The translations under genes were made by a program, and so were the position numbers. 64,000 bases of DNA, taken from contig JASANC010002070.1 of the NCBI GenBank assembly GCA_030248135.1, forward strand, positions 1 to 64,000, in the 5' to 3' direction. Below are positions 11,766 through 24,139 of this stretch, in pieces. The notes beneath the pieces were generated by a model. That model ran no database searches, was not told the DNA's origin, and saw nothing but the letters and a program-made list of their open reading frames with translations. The number at the start of each line of letters is the position of its first letter. Position 1 is the stretch's first letter. The stretch comes from Theristus sp. LFF4_11 (Eukaryota > Nematoda > Chromadorea > Monhysterida > Xyalidae).

Positions 11766-12290
11766 ACTCATCGAAGCGTGATTCCTGGAAAACGAGCTTG
11801 CCGCAATATCCGGTTTTACTGTCAATCATAATGGAACGAGTGGCTTGCAGCCAAATTCCATCTGAGAAAGGTCTGTAATTCCGCGGCACAAAAAATTCAA
11901 GTCATGCATGACTGTCACGAAAGAGTTTGTCATAAACGCCAATTGAGCAGCGAACAAAAATGAACGTGCGATTATAAAAGGCCAAGCAGAGTCAATGGAA
12001 GCACATGACCACACCCACACGCGTTGCCAAGACAACGTGATATCGAACTTTTTTGAAATTGCTGGCTGGTCATGCGTGAAGGCGTTTTTTGAAGAAGTGG
12101 CCGAAAGTCGTTCATCGAACGGGTTGTCACAACAAGAAATGAAGTTTAGAATTCATATGTTTGCTTTTTATGCGACAAAATTCAACTGCACTATGATTCC
12201 ACTGTTTCACTCGTTTACACTCTAACTTAGTTGAAAAAAACAACAACTGAGGAGACACAAGTTGACATCGAAATTGAATCCGTTCCAAAA
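11766..12290. other. Intergenic region upstream of the CUB-mucin gene
   Basis: About 525 bp with no gene or repeat recognised. It probably holds the promoter of the gene at 12291. A ttacacTCTAACTTAG tract lies about 60 bp upstream of the ATG. Confidence 0.4.
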
Positions 12291-14244
12291 ATGTTCGCCT
12301 CGCTAACATCAACAGTGTGTGTCTGGTGGTGTTGCTATTACACGGTGGTCGTACTCGCCATTGACGCCGTCGTTCCGTCCGATTATTCCATCATCTGGCA
12401 GCACGGACAACGCGGCGTCATTGAGTTGCCGTGGAGCGGCAGTCCGTGGCGCTACCGAATCGCTCGGAGGTGGATCATCTCGCCCGAGTTCGGCGGCAAG
12501 GTTGGGAAAGCGTTGCGGGGGGAGTCTGACATCGGGTTTCCGTTTCGCTCATGGGCGGTGCTCGAATTGTGTTCTATCAGTGACTGGTCGGTTATAATTG
12601 GTTGTACGATAACTACAAAGGGTGCCGCGGAACTCTTGGCGACGCCCGGCCAGCACCCTGTAATCGCGAATCTTGAACACCCAATCATCGTGCGCTGCAT
12701 AACTAAACGCATGTTGCGATGCTTTCAATTTACCGGCCCAATCGTCTCGACCTTGTAAATTCCCGTTTCCAGAGCCGTTCGCAGCCGGGCACTCGAGTGG
12801 TCGACATGGCATTCACCGAATTCTCTATTTTCGGTGTTCGTCAGTCGTTGCTGGAGTCGTTAATGAACACGTCTGTTTGCGACACGGTGTTTTTGAATGT
12901 TTACACGACTGATTTTGACGAGTTCATTGTGCGAATGCCTGCTGACAAGGACGGTGAAGAAGAAGAGCGACTGTTCGTGCCGAACACGGCTGCCATGCAG
13001 GTGGTGACTATTAGGGAAGATTTGGTTGTTGCACTTATTTTACTGATCGGTCAGTTTTGAAATGATGCTAGATTGCAACTTGAAATTCAAGCTTCTTATT
13101 ACTGTGTACTGTTAATTGTGTCCGCATGAGAAGGCTCCGCAACTTCAAATTCGTTTGTCAATCGGTATTGTTGAAAGCAGCATTTCAGTTGTGCCATGAG
13201 AGGGGTTTCCGGCTGTGCGGCTCGAAACGCCAAATCCCGCGACGTCTCGAATTCAGCGCTCCCGTGATCATAGTCGAGTACTGCACTGTTGGCGGGGTGT
13301 CTCCAGAGCGTGCAACGTTCCGAATTGAGTGGACCGTCAGAGAGGCGCATTCGGAGTCGGTGGCTGCCGCTGTTTCAATGAGAAAAGCTAAACATACTGG
13401 CGTTATTCCAATTAATGCTGTCACGCATAAGCCAGCACCGTCATTGTCGCATAATGGCAACGTCCTGAAGTTTGTCGCGACCACAAGAACCACAATCAGA
13501 AAGGATTTCGCGCAACCGAATGATGTCGGTCAACATTCGGTGACACCAATTGCATCGCCTCATATTGACTCTGGCAGTTCTGAGTCGAAGAATTCACCGA
13601 TGAACACAGCTGGTCCTACAACGGGCCGAACAACGTGGTCGACCACACCACAAAAGTCTCACTCAAGTTCCACTTCGTCGAAAAGTAGTCCGCCAACTAA
13701 AAATTCGGCACGTCATTCCACATCTGCTTCAGCAGTTCCACACTCAACAAGCACGAACAACTCCACAGCGGGCTTGTCCACGACGGTCAGTCGAATCAGC
13801 ACCACTCAACAAAAAGCCGGCCGACCGTGGTTCTGGGAGCCGGTTACAACTTCATCGAAGAGTGCAACGACCAGTTCACCATCCACAAGAGGTACAACGA
13901 AAACGACAACTTGGCATAAAAATTCAACACTAAGCATCACATCACCATCACCAGCCCCTCCAGACACCACAACACCCGCTCTCACAAATTCCACAGCTCC
14001 TGGATCTTCAAAACCTACTCCGGAATTGGAATCAACAAAATCAAACTCAATCAGCGCGTTGATGCTCACCACGCAATGGTGGACAGCCGGCGATGAGGAT
14101 GATGAGATGATCAGTGTCACCGAAGGCGATCGACTGACACACATCAGTCGAACGGAACTGCTGGTCATGATGCATCAACAGTTGCAGGCGTTGAATCGTA
14201 CGTTGCTTCAGTTGACCGGAAACAGCATCACCATTGTTCGCTAA
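12291..14244 (+). CDS. Secreted CUB-like protein with Ser/Thr-rich stalk
   Basis: Three phase-0 exons: 12291-12500, 12773-13000 and 13189-14244 (497 aa). The N-terminus is a hydrophobic signal peptide (residues 1-24, rich in V, W, C, Y). Residues about 60-197 look like a divergent CUB beta-sandwich: WIISPEFGGK, then VVDMAFTEFSIFG, SVCDTVFLNVY, LCGSKR and FRIEWTVRE in CUB order. Residues about 200-440 are a Ser/Thr/Pro-rich mucin-like stalk with many likely O-glycosylation sites. The C-terminus has an acidic patch (GDEDDEM) and an amphipathic segment with no membrane anchor, so secretion is inferred. No named family is recognised; the CUB assignment is by pattern only. Confidence 0.72.
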
Positions 14245-17100
14245 CGATCCACATAGGGTGTTGTTTAGATTAACTGTGCTTTTGGTTCTCTGCGACTCAA
14301 TGCGCGCACAACACATAAGACAGCAGTTTTCATGCTTGGAATTTTAAAACTGGTGGACTGACCAGTCCCTGAGATAGGGTTGAGTCACTTCGGCTATCTT
14401 GAGTGGCAGCACGAAGCATGAGACTGATTTCTTTTCCACGACTAATTGTGCATTGATTAAATCGCGCAGAACCAAATGAAAAGATAGGCGGACACAGCTC
14501 GCTGATTGGCTCGTTTTTTATACATTTGGGTTGATTTGTTCCTGATTTCAGTGATCTGAATTTCTAACGAAATAGTGTTTTTAGGGATTCGTGCCCGGTC
14601 CAACACACCAATCGTTTTCTCTTTGTGGATGTTGTTTCGCTCGTGAAGTTGGTTTCTTTTGTCGTTGTCGTTAAGGTCTGTAATTTATTATGGTGTGTTG
14701 CCGACTCGAAACAAGCTGTTCTGTTGCGAATCATTAATTTTGTTAGCGTCTTTCGCACTTTTTGTTCCATAGCATTAGCTGTTGCGCAACATTGTTGTTT
14801 GGTTCCTTATGGCCTAGGTTAGTTTTACACTGGCTGTTCCGCTAGAAGCCGATTGAAACCGAATATAACATAGTCTTTTGCGGTTCGCATACGCCACATG
14901 TTTTTTTAAATCTCAAAAACGACCAAACTTGCTAAAATGATTAAATAAGAGCTCAGTAACAAAAAAACGAAACAAAGCATAAAAATAGTCGGTTTTATGC
15001 TAATGTTTGTCTTTCGGCAAATGGTCAGAAATAAAAATGCTCCGATTGAAAAACATTGGCGCCAAAATGTTTTCAACTTTGACTGGTGTGTGAACATTCG
15101 AAACAAATGCGTGCGCACTGAATGAATTGCGTTTTTCTCGTCAGATGAAACAGAAATACATTTTGCCCCATTCAGATGATTGTTCGATTTGATAAACACA
15201 TAAAAAGTATAGACTTTTGGCTCCAAAACGTACGTTAGCACAACTATTCAAGCGAGGGTGATAAGGCCATAAATTTCCGCCAACGAGCCAATACCGGTTG
15301 TTATTGCTGTGGATCTGTTACTAAAAGAACATAATAGATCAGTCATAAACTACACCTAAACTTCGCATACTTGTAGCAACGAATTCTCTTTAATTTATGA
15401 GTTAAAATCTTTCACTAAGCTAGAAAATCGGATACACAGGCAAGAAAAAGAAGACCAACAAACATACATAAAATTTATGCTCATTGAAAGGCGTGTTGGC
15501 CTGGATAAGTCCAAGCCATTGAATTTGCTTTTGCCTCGTGCGCATTTCTTCATTTTGTTGTCCAATCCACATTCAACAGACATCAAGAAGTAAGAAACAC
15601 GACAAAGCATTGATGTCCAAACCTCATAGCACCCACACATATCCGTCAAGCAGACGTGGCCCAACGTGTTTTCTGTTGACATTGCTTTTCGAGCTTTACA
15701 ACCGAGCTTTTGCTTACTCACAGGCTTTTTTTCTGTGTGGTCTGTCTCGCGTAAATAAGCTAACAGTTCCCCAGTACGCTTCACCCTCAGGATTGTAAAC
15801 GTGCTCCAGGCTCTCTGGGACACGGTTTGAGAGCAGAGAGAAAACGGATGAAAGTTGGTTTCTGTTTACGGCTGCTGTTTTTCTCCAACTGCTCTATGCA
15901 AGCGCTTCTGGCGGTAATTTTTTTTTGGTGTTTGGCGTTGACGACTTTTGGTTCAAACAGAAAAGTGTTGCATTTTTACCGTTGACATTTATTTTACAAC
16001 CTTACTTCTTTGATGTGTTGCGCAGCGGTTTTCACTCACCTCAGCTGATTGCTATGTTTGGTTTTTTTTTAATTCTACATTGTATTTTTCGCAGATTGTT
16101 TTGCAAATATCGTCAGTTTCATGCCGTTTTCAGAAATTAGATGTGTTCCCACATGTTCTTGGCGTATAAAAAACCAAACAATGATGACGGTAAGGCTTGT
16201 CAATCCCTTTTGTAAAACCGACCAAACTTTTCACACGATATATTGTACCTTTCCGTTCATGGTCTGTATTTTGCACTGTTTTTTTTTCATTGTTAACAAC
16301 CGGCTCTTATAATAAAAACAGGGTGTCTCATTTTCCTTTGCCTATTCGTACAAAAAACGTTCGTTTCTTTTCATACGTGATTTGCATTCTTTTACCACAA
16401 AAAACAACTAAGTCAACTGCTGATTTCAACCGTCAATTTATTTTGCGGGTTTCAGTTGCTTGACGGAACTTGAAAAGTAAATGCTTCGTATGGAAAAACC
16501 AAGTTTTGCATTTTCGCCCAAATTCACGGCAATTTCGGTAAGTTACGCGTGGGTTAATGAATGACCAATGTGAAGCTATATACTTTGCGTAGTTTTTTCA
16601 TTTTTTCAATTGTGAAAACGCGGATACATAAAATATCGCACCGTTCGCGCACAATCTTCATCGGAATTTTTATTTAAAAATGACTTTTTAAATCAGTTTT
16701 GATCAGATTTTGCTGGCAACGTTTATACGTGATGTTCATACGCTGTTAACGTTGTTATTATCATGTCATAGTTTTTTCTTTCATCGTATACAATGGTCAT
16801 TCTGTCGCTCATAACATCATATGTGCATACATTCTGGTTTCGAAACATAAACGCATCTAGAAAACGCTCTGAATGCATTGATGCATCTGTGAAAAGCTTT
16901 TTTTCACAATGTGAAACCTAAAATTTAATTTCATTCAGCAAAAGTATTCTTGTTTGTGAAAACTCTCTTTATGGAACGAACTCGACGAAAACAACAACGC
17001 CATTTTTCAGAAAACAACCAAGCTTTCGCTTGGCCTCAGAAAGAGTTTCAGTCATGCAGCTATGAAAAATCGATTTCCAAAATAAAAAAAGACGAAAATC
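14245..17100. other. Intergenic region, 2.9 kb
   Basis: Apart from the foldback repeat at 14289-14436 nothing is recognised. The minus-strand open frame at 15395-15823 has no splice context, motif or family resemblance. The last 150 bp before the P3H start has a tttttcag acceptor-like site at about 17010. Confidence 0.5.
14289..14436 (+). repeat. Dispersed foldback repeat, copy
   Basis: Begins gcgactcaatgcgcgcaca, contains agtccctgagatagggttga and ends with gcatgagactgatttc. It shares order and sequence with 30617-30763 and 63593-63750. Confidence 0.8.
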
Positions 17101-20100
17101 ATGAAGTCGAGTGGCAGCGTGTTTGTGGGCGACCGCAGTTTGGTGAAGAAATTTTTGTTTTCTCTCACTCTATTGGTCGTTTTGGCATCCTCCGCCAGCG
17201 GTTTACCAGAGGAGCCCGGTCTGACCTATCGAATGCTGTTCGATTGGGGTCGCGAGGCATACAACGATCAGCGGTGGCGTGAATGCATTGCGTTCATGCA
17301 ACGGGCACTGGAGGACTACGAGTACTACAATGCGGAGGTGCTACGGTGCCGCTACAACTGCGATGATCAGGTACAGCATGTTTGTTTCAACCCTTTTCGC
17401 AGCATTTTTTTAATTGTTAAGTGATCAGACTCTCACCTTAGTGCATTTTCAGGTTACACTTTCACTGCCGAAATCTCCCTCAACGGGTCTCTATCATCTC
17501 ATGGACAACAGCATGCGCCTGTCGCTCTGTATGAAACAGTGCCTCCAGGTATGCAATAAATGTACGGAATGGCCGATTAAACATGGCAGTTTTTTCAGGG
17601 TGCAAGGAGCGCGCGAAATTTGAAAGAAAGAAAATAGACGTTCAGAAACCCAATTGTGCGTCAAATTTGAAGTGTTTTTTGAGCGAATTTGATTCTTTCG
17701 TGCTATTCTGTTCATTCTTTCGCACTTGCACACATTATTGGAAACGATCTTGGCATTCCTGAAAAAGACAACTCCAAGTCTGATCCCGCCTTGAGGGACT
17801 GCCTTATTTATTCGGCCATGCTGTACCTGTATTTTGACTTCCGAGTTTCTGATTTTTATCCAATCTCATAATCTGAACGCTTTTGGTTTGATATACAGTA
17901 CATATGTAAAGTTTCGTGTCTCTTTTTTTCAGTCTGCTCTATTGAGTGAACGCCGTGAAGAAGACATTGATCATGACCTGGAGAGCGCCATGGAAAACCT
18001 CGAGCCGTACAGTTTCATGCAGTTCTGCCACTGGAAGGTGAGAGCTTTAAAACCAACCCACATGTTTTGAAAAACTACATGAACACGTTTTCGTCAGCAC
18101 TCGCTTTTGTCACGAGATTCATTTGCGTTCCATTTGAAAAAAGAAAGGTGTCATCGGAACGGCCTCGGTGGTCAAGTGGATCAATGCGCTGTTCCGGAAT
18201 GCCAGCGACGTGGGTTCGAATCCCACTCGAGGTCGCACGAAATGTTCCGATATTGCCTATATCTCAAAAAGTTTCACAAAAAAAAAACTGGAACGTTTTC
18301 ATGCTAATTATATAACTTGCTAATCATATTCCTTTCTATTTCAAAGAGCTTTTCGACATCCCTTCAGCGCAAAGACCTCCGCAAGGCCGTCCAGGCCGCG
18401 TACACCTATCTGGTTCGCAATCCGAATCACACGATGATGGTCGAGAATCTCGAATTCTACGAGAAACAAGTCGACTACAGTCCGGAGTTTCTGGTCGATT
18501 TGCAAGAGAAAAACTATCAGGCGAGTGCGATTTTGTCTTTTTTCGGTTTTTTTTTCATTTTTATTTTGGCTAGCAGCTGATACGATGGTGCCGGTGTTGG
18601 ATGATGAAGCAACAGCATGCATGCAGGAGAAAATTTCTTTAACAATTTGTTGTGACACTTTTGTTGTACAACTTTGGGCTAGCTGTCTTCAGTTTGTTGT
18701 GTAGCGAAGCGGTTACTTAAAACAAAATTGTAGAGTAATGTTTCTCAGTTTTAAAAGATTACGGAATCAATCGAATTCCACACGAATATTAGGAAGAGCG
18801 GCCTTCTCTCACAATCATGAACAATAGTAATAGCGGTTGATGGCAAAGTTCTCGAAAACTAGAGATAACATTAAACGAACATATTGAAAAACGTTCTCCA
18901 GCAACTCTACGACGAAGCGGTGCAGTCATTCGACCGTGGCGACTACGAGCTCAGCATCGACCGACTCAACAGCGCCGTCGGCGAGCTCTGGTCGGAGTTG
19001 CGCAACTGTCGTGCGTTGTGCGACGTGCAGGTGAACGCGAACCGATTCAGTTGGATGACCGACATCAACGACCTGTTCACTGGTAGGTCTGCTATTCGGG
19101 TCTTCTATCAATCCGTCCATTTTATGTCCCAAAAAACAGGAAAGCCAATAACACTGTATGAGCAGCATGTAGTGCGAAGACCCATACTATGTATGTGTAG
19201 TTCGTTCGTATGCTAATGGTTTGAATGTACTAATGATACACTGATGACCTTGGTACACCTGTGCCGCAGGATGGCCTTCGCCGTGGCTACCCACAAACCT
19301 GTATTATCGTTTCGTGTGAAGGAGGCGGAGTAATGTTGAATGATGTGTGGAAAAGCCGCACAGCTGAAAAGTTTTTTCACGCCCGAACGTTGTCCGAATA
19401 TGAAATAAAATAAATTTATTTAGTGAGAAAAGATTCTGATTAGTTTTTTCGAATTTCTTGCACAAATCTAGCGTCAGAATACGTTGAGTTTCGCTGATTT
19501 CAAATTGCCGCGCAGCCATGAAACATTTTCTCTATCTGTACGTGCAAACGCATATTGAGAATAGTGTTTAATAAGAAAGATAATGCCAGACATAAGTAAT
19601 CACCCGAAACAGGTTAGGCAAAGTAAGATTGAGTTTAGAAACTTAGTTGGGTGTGCTTCCACTTTCACTGTGGTTAATGGCACTTTTGCGCGTGTTTCCA
19701 GCAATCATGCGTCAACATCTGCGCTGTCGGCTCGGTTGTGTGCCCCGTCTGAGCGTGGTTCGTGGCAATGCGGTGTCGGACATGTTGCCCTCACTCTATC
19801 ATCATTTACAGTTCGCGCACTGGAAATGTTGGTTCTGAGAAACTTTTCACACACCTATTGGCTTTTTTCTGTCATGTCCACCCACGCTGAAAAAAATGAT
19901 GCACTTGTTCGTGCAGATGCAGCCGTTTTTCTTGCTTCTGAAAATTGAAGTAAACCTGAAACGATAAGTGCACAGGTTTGTGCATCTGCATCAATAGCTG
20001 CACGAGCATGTGCATGACCTGCATGACCATCACACTGTTTGGGTACAGTCGGCTGCATGACTGATTTTGAGTAATTAAAGGGGCATTCATGAAACACTAT

Positions 20101-23100
20101 TTAAGTTGACACAGTTGCATGACCGCGTAACAATGAATACTTCATGAATGCTATGCTATGCTTCATGACTACCGCTTAACCGTCAGTCACTTAGCTTAAA
20201 GTCATTTAGCGAGGCAAAACGAACTTGTGTCTTTACTGGTTGATGAACACCTGTCTGTCTGTGGTAAAACACCTTCGGCAGTTCTGCCTGGTGTCCGTCG
20301 CACTGACGAGCCAGGGGGCACCGCGGTATGCGTCTACCTGGCGAAACCGCAAACAGCGAACTTCATGTATTCGTGTCGAAGGTTTTCGTGAAAAATATAC
20401 GTATTACTAAATTCAATTTTCAGTGAACCACATGCGTGAAGCGGCGAAAGCAGTTGGCAATTATTTGGCGTTGATGCCAGACGACGAGGACGCAAAGCAC
20501 AACATGCGCTATTACAAGTCTGAGTACAGCGACATTTCCGACGAACATTTCGAGCCAGATCAGGTAGTTTCGTATTAATTAAACTTGAAATATGTGAAAT
20601 TTTTCGCCAATAGATCGGTTTTTTGCAGCAAGTCACCGACTTCATGCATCAGATGAACGTGGAAGCGACGCTGATGGACTTTTATTCAGCACGACTCATT
20701 CGGGACCAGGAAACGAACTTGGTGAGCTTCAGAAAAAAAGTCCAAAAACAGAACATTCTATGTTCAGCATTTACAGTGGAACTCTAAATTATTGGCAATC
20801 CGCTGATTGGTTGGTGAGCACGTTATGCATGTTTCCTGTGGCTTTGCTGAGGAGGTGGAGTCTGTCCTGCAGAGAAAGCATGCATCACGTAATCCCCAAC
20901 CAACCAACCACGACCATCAGCTGTAAAATAGCCTGTAAAATAGAGTTCGACTGTAGCTGAGCGAAGCGGAGTGTGGAGTTTTGAATCCAGGTGCACTCAT
21001 GAGATTGTTCTGAAATCATTGCATTAAAAAATCAAAATACCAGTGAATATGCTCTGATAGTGAATATTACGTGTAACTAATAATCTGTTTCCTGCTTTTT
21101 CAGTACCCCTCTGAACAACGCAGTGACAGCGAACCGCTGGATCTGAGCAGCCCCAAGTCGCTATACAAGTTCGAGAAATCTAAGGCATTCGTGGACAAAG
21201 ATAACGAACGGAAAACCAACGATGAAAGTGGGGAAACCGAAGATGTGAGTGGACGGTTTTCATTCGATTAGCGTGTTTTTCATTTTGCAGAAACTGAAAA
21301 TTCAGAAATAAAACCAGTTTTCTGCACAGTCTGAAAGGAGGGCCCCGATATATTTTTTGCCAATTGACTGCATATCGAAATTCGACGCGCTGATTGGTTC
21401 TTTAGCGACTTATGCAGCGAATTGGCGTGCCGAAATTTGCCTCATCTCTGCACAGCGACAAATAGATTCTTAGCTCACCGCTTGGATTTGTTTTGCTTTT
21501 TTTGATTTTGTTTTTCAATCAAATAGCAACCGTTCAAGCTGACACGTGGCCAACTGCAGTGGATGCAATTGATTGGAGTTTTTGATTCGGCTACCGAATA
21601 CTTGGAGACGAAATCTTGATCTTTTTTTGTTAAAAAATGTCTATTCACTGCAATGGTGCAATTTCTGCATTTTATGAAACCAACCTTTCTGGTGCTTCTT
21701 GATGCAAAGAAAGCGGGTTCATGCTTTTTTACGATTGATTCCGGCTTTAATCACATGCTTTGCCAAATAGAAAGTGCTGTTGTGCTAAGATGCTAATCTG
21801 TTTGTGTCATTTTTATTTTTATGCATTTTACTGTTCTTATGTTTTGTAAGCAAATGTTTGGTAATCAAAAAACAATAATTTCATGTCAGATTAGTCTTTT
21901 GTCACTGCGTCTTCGTGTTGTTTTCGTGTTTCTTAACCTAACTGAAATAAAAACTAAATGAAAATAATTTGCAATGGTTTTCTTGAAAAACGGCTTAAAA
22001 AGAGCATCTTCTCTGCTACGCGCAGTTCAGCAGATACTTATTCCCGCTTGCTTACTTGCATGTTCAACAGCTTGTGAGTGTGTTTTTTTACCAACTGAAT
22101 TTAACCCCGTTTTCATCTTGTAATCACAAAACTCTCACCTTACCACAATGCACACCCCAGAGACGGCAGTATTCAACGGGCCAACCAAACTTTCAACGAA
22201 ACATTTTCAGATTTTCATCAGCTACGGCCCAACGTGGTCGCCGAATCAGACGTTGCTGGACAGTTTTCAATCGTCGTCCGGCATCAAACTGACTCAGTGC
22301 GAGCAGCAACTCGGCGGCAGCCTGCGGGTGCTTGCTGACGAAGTGTTGACAAAAGACGAGTGCGAAACATTGATGAAATTACAGGTCCGTGCGTACACTC
22401 TGACTGTACATACAGTCGAACTCTAAATTATAGGCAATCAGCTGATTGGTTGGGCTGTCACGTGCATGCATGCGTTCTGTGCAGAATTGCTGTGAAGCGT
22501 CGTCTCCCTGTTGGAGTCTGTCGTCCTGCACAGAAAGCATGCATCACGTGACCACCAACCAATCAGCTGATTCCCTATAAATTTCAGTTTGACTGTATTT
22601 TGGATAACTTTTTGAAAGTTTTCATAAAATTCATGTTTTGTGATCAACTCTATGGCTCGGATTAGTTAATTTTTGAACTGAACATAGCGTTTGGTTGCTC
22701 AGGACTATGTGATTGCTGGAGAAGGCTACAGTGGCGACACCACTCCGCACAAGGAGGACGAACAGTTTGGCGGGCTGAGCGTGCAGAATTTGTATGAGGT
22801 AAAAGCGGCAATTGTAATCAGCGCAAATCTGATTGCATGAAGCTGTCGTTTTCTGTTCAAGTCACGACAAAACATAAGGAGCGAAAAATAAATTGTTGAA
22901 AAATAATAATGGATGCCTTCTTTGCTAAATCAGGACCTTCTCAACGGCAGCGACGTGCCTCCAGCAACCGTGCAACTTTTATTGGACAAAACCGAGCTGG
23001 TGCGCGAGTTTGCGAGCATCTACTTCAATCTGTCGCTCTACTTTGATTACACGCAGTTCGTCTGCCGGCAAGTCATTGGTTGGTGTTTCGCTTTTATATG

Positions 23101-24139
23101 ACGCCTATTGAGTTCTGACAGTTTTCGAAGTTCTGTAATAACCGAATCTAAATACTGTGCACTCGGTTATTATGGCATCATTCAAATGAAAAATTTATCA
23201 CGAAACTGACCAAAAGCTTTGTTTTGAAACTCCGGCCAATGGTCGGGTTTTATGATCGGTTTTTTGGGGCTTGAGTGAGTTTGAAAACTACATGATTCCG
23301 TCGAACTGCTTGCTCAAAACGAGTTTTCGTTGACGTTTCTTCAGCTGTCGAACGGTTCGAGAAACATGAACGTGTTGATTTTACAGGACTGCAGCAACAC
23401 GGCACCACCAACACCGGCGAGCCCGCGCTCAATGATAACGGCATGAGTCACCCGATGCACGCCGACAACTGCCTGCTGCGTGCGGACGGACGCTGCGAAC
23501 GGGTACGCCCAGCGTTCACGTGGCGACATGTGACCGGCATGCTCTACCTGAACGACCACTTCCACGGTGGACAGTTCGTCTTTCAGGACGACCAACTGGA
23601 ACAGGTTGTTTGTTGCTGGACTCCTGCTTGTTTCATGATTTCTGCTTGGAGAATGTTGAGTAACACGTGAAACATGTAAATACAGTATCTCTGTAAATTG
23701 TATCTTTGTACAAAACAGTAAGAACGTCGCGCTGTTCGCTTACCGTTTCCTTACGCACGCAGACTGGTCAAACCCAAAAGTGCAAATTTTTGAAAATCCG
23801 CTTTTCAGCGCGCCATCGAGCCGAAATGCGGCCGTTTAGTGGCGTTTTCCGGCAGCATACCGCACGGCGTGAAAGCGGTACGTCGCGGCACGCGGTGTGC
23901 GCTCGCCAGCTGGTTCACCGCCGATAGACGTCGTGCGGAAATCAGCAGAGTGAACGTAAATTTTTGGGGGTTTCGTTTATAATTTTCAATAATTATGTGG
24001 GAGTTCCCTGTCACGCCTTCCACAGAAGGTGCAAACTATGTCGTTCGGGCATTTCAAGTGAGAATTTCTGTTGTTATTTTTATTTTTTTCACTTCAGATT
24101 CAGCACCTGCTGCAACAGCGAAACAAACTCGAACTGTGA
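17101..24139 (+). CDS. P3H: Prolyl 3-hydroxylase (leprecan family)
   Basis: ER Fe(II)/2-oxoglutarate dioxygenase that 3-hydroxylates collagen prolines. Exons: 17101-17370; 17453-17548; 17933-18037; 18347-18520; 18902-19082; 19702-19827; 20424-20563; 20629-20721; 21104-21244; 22211-22384; 22703-22798; 22934-23078; 23345-23604; 23809-23955; 24098-24139; 729 aa, close to vertebrate P3H length. A signal peptide spans about residues 15-34. The four leprecan CXXXC motifs are present: CRYNC (83-87), CMKQC (116-120), CRALC (251-255) and CRLGC (284-288). The catalytic domain has HPMHADN (Fe ligands H619 and D621), IPHGV (distal H686) and RRGTRCA (2OG-binding R696). The C-terminus is KLEL, a KDEL-like but non-canonical ER retrieval tail. 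Intron 4 uses a GC donor (CAG|gcgagt), forced by phase. Confidence 0.95.
17565..17823 (+). mobile_element. Mariner-type MITE (ATGGCCGA family), copy 1
   Basis: 259 bp flanked by TA. Ends are CGGAATGGCCGATTAAAC and, inverted, CAGCATGGCCGAATAAAT. A second copy is at 59921-60188. It lies in P3H intron 2, 16 bp after the donor. Confidence 0.85.
18161..18235 (+). tRNA. tRNA-like sequence or tRNA pseudogene/SINE head
   Basis: An A-box-like TGGTCAAGTGG and a perfect B box GGTTCGAATCC are spaced as in a tRNA. The T arm pairs (GTGGG/CCCAC) and the acceptor pairs (GGCCTCG/CGAGGTC, discriminator G). CGCTG/CAGCG can form the anticodon stem, but the loop is 11 nt (TTCCGGAATGC) rather than 7, and the D stem is weak. 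If the loop were normal, the anticodon would read CCG (Arg). No T-run terminator follows. An 8-bp inverted repeat (atcggaac/gttccgat) flanks it. It lies in P3H intron 3, so it is probably a degenerate copy. Confidence 0.38.
20081..20152. mobile_element. Short palindromic MITE (GCATTCATGAA family), degenerate
   Basis: Ends gggcattcatgaaacac and cttcatgaatgct are inverted; the interior ATGACCGCGTAAC matches better-kept copies. It lies in P3H intron 6. Confidence 0.65.
20774..20953. mobile_element. TA-flanked MITE (CAGTCGAACTCTAAATTAT family)
   Basis: About 180 bp between TA dinucleotides, with inverted ends CAGTGGAACTCTAAATTAT and TAGAGTTCGACTG and inner motifs ctgattggttgg/ccaaccaacc. It lies in P3H intron 8. 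Confidence 0.82.
22413..22595. mobile_element. TA-flanked MITE (CAGTCGAACTCTAAATTAT family)
   Basis: 183 bp between TA dinucleotides. The inverted arms include CAATCAGCTGATTGGTTGG and CCAACCAATCAGCTGATT. It lies in P3H intron 10. Confidence 0.88.

Noticed and set aside
23059..23079. GC donor CCG|gcaagt for P3H exon 12
   Set aside because: It gives phase 2, while exon 13 needs phase 1; the GT donor at 23079 restores the frame and the conserved CR motif.
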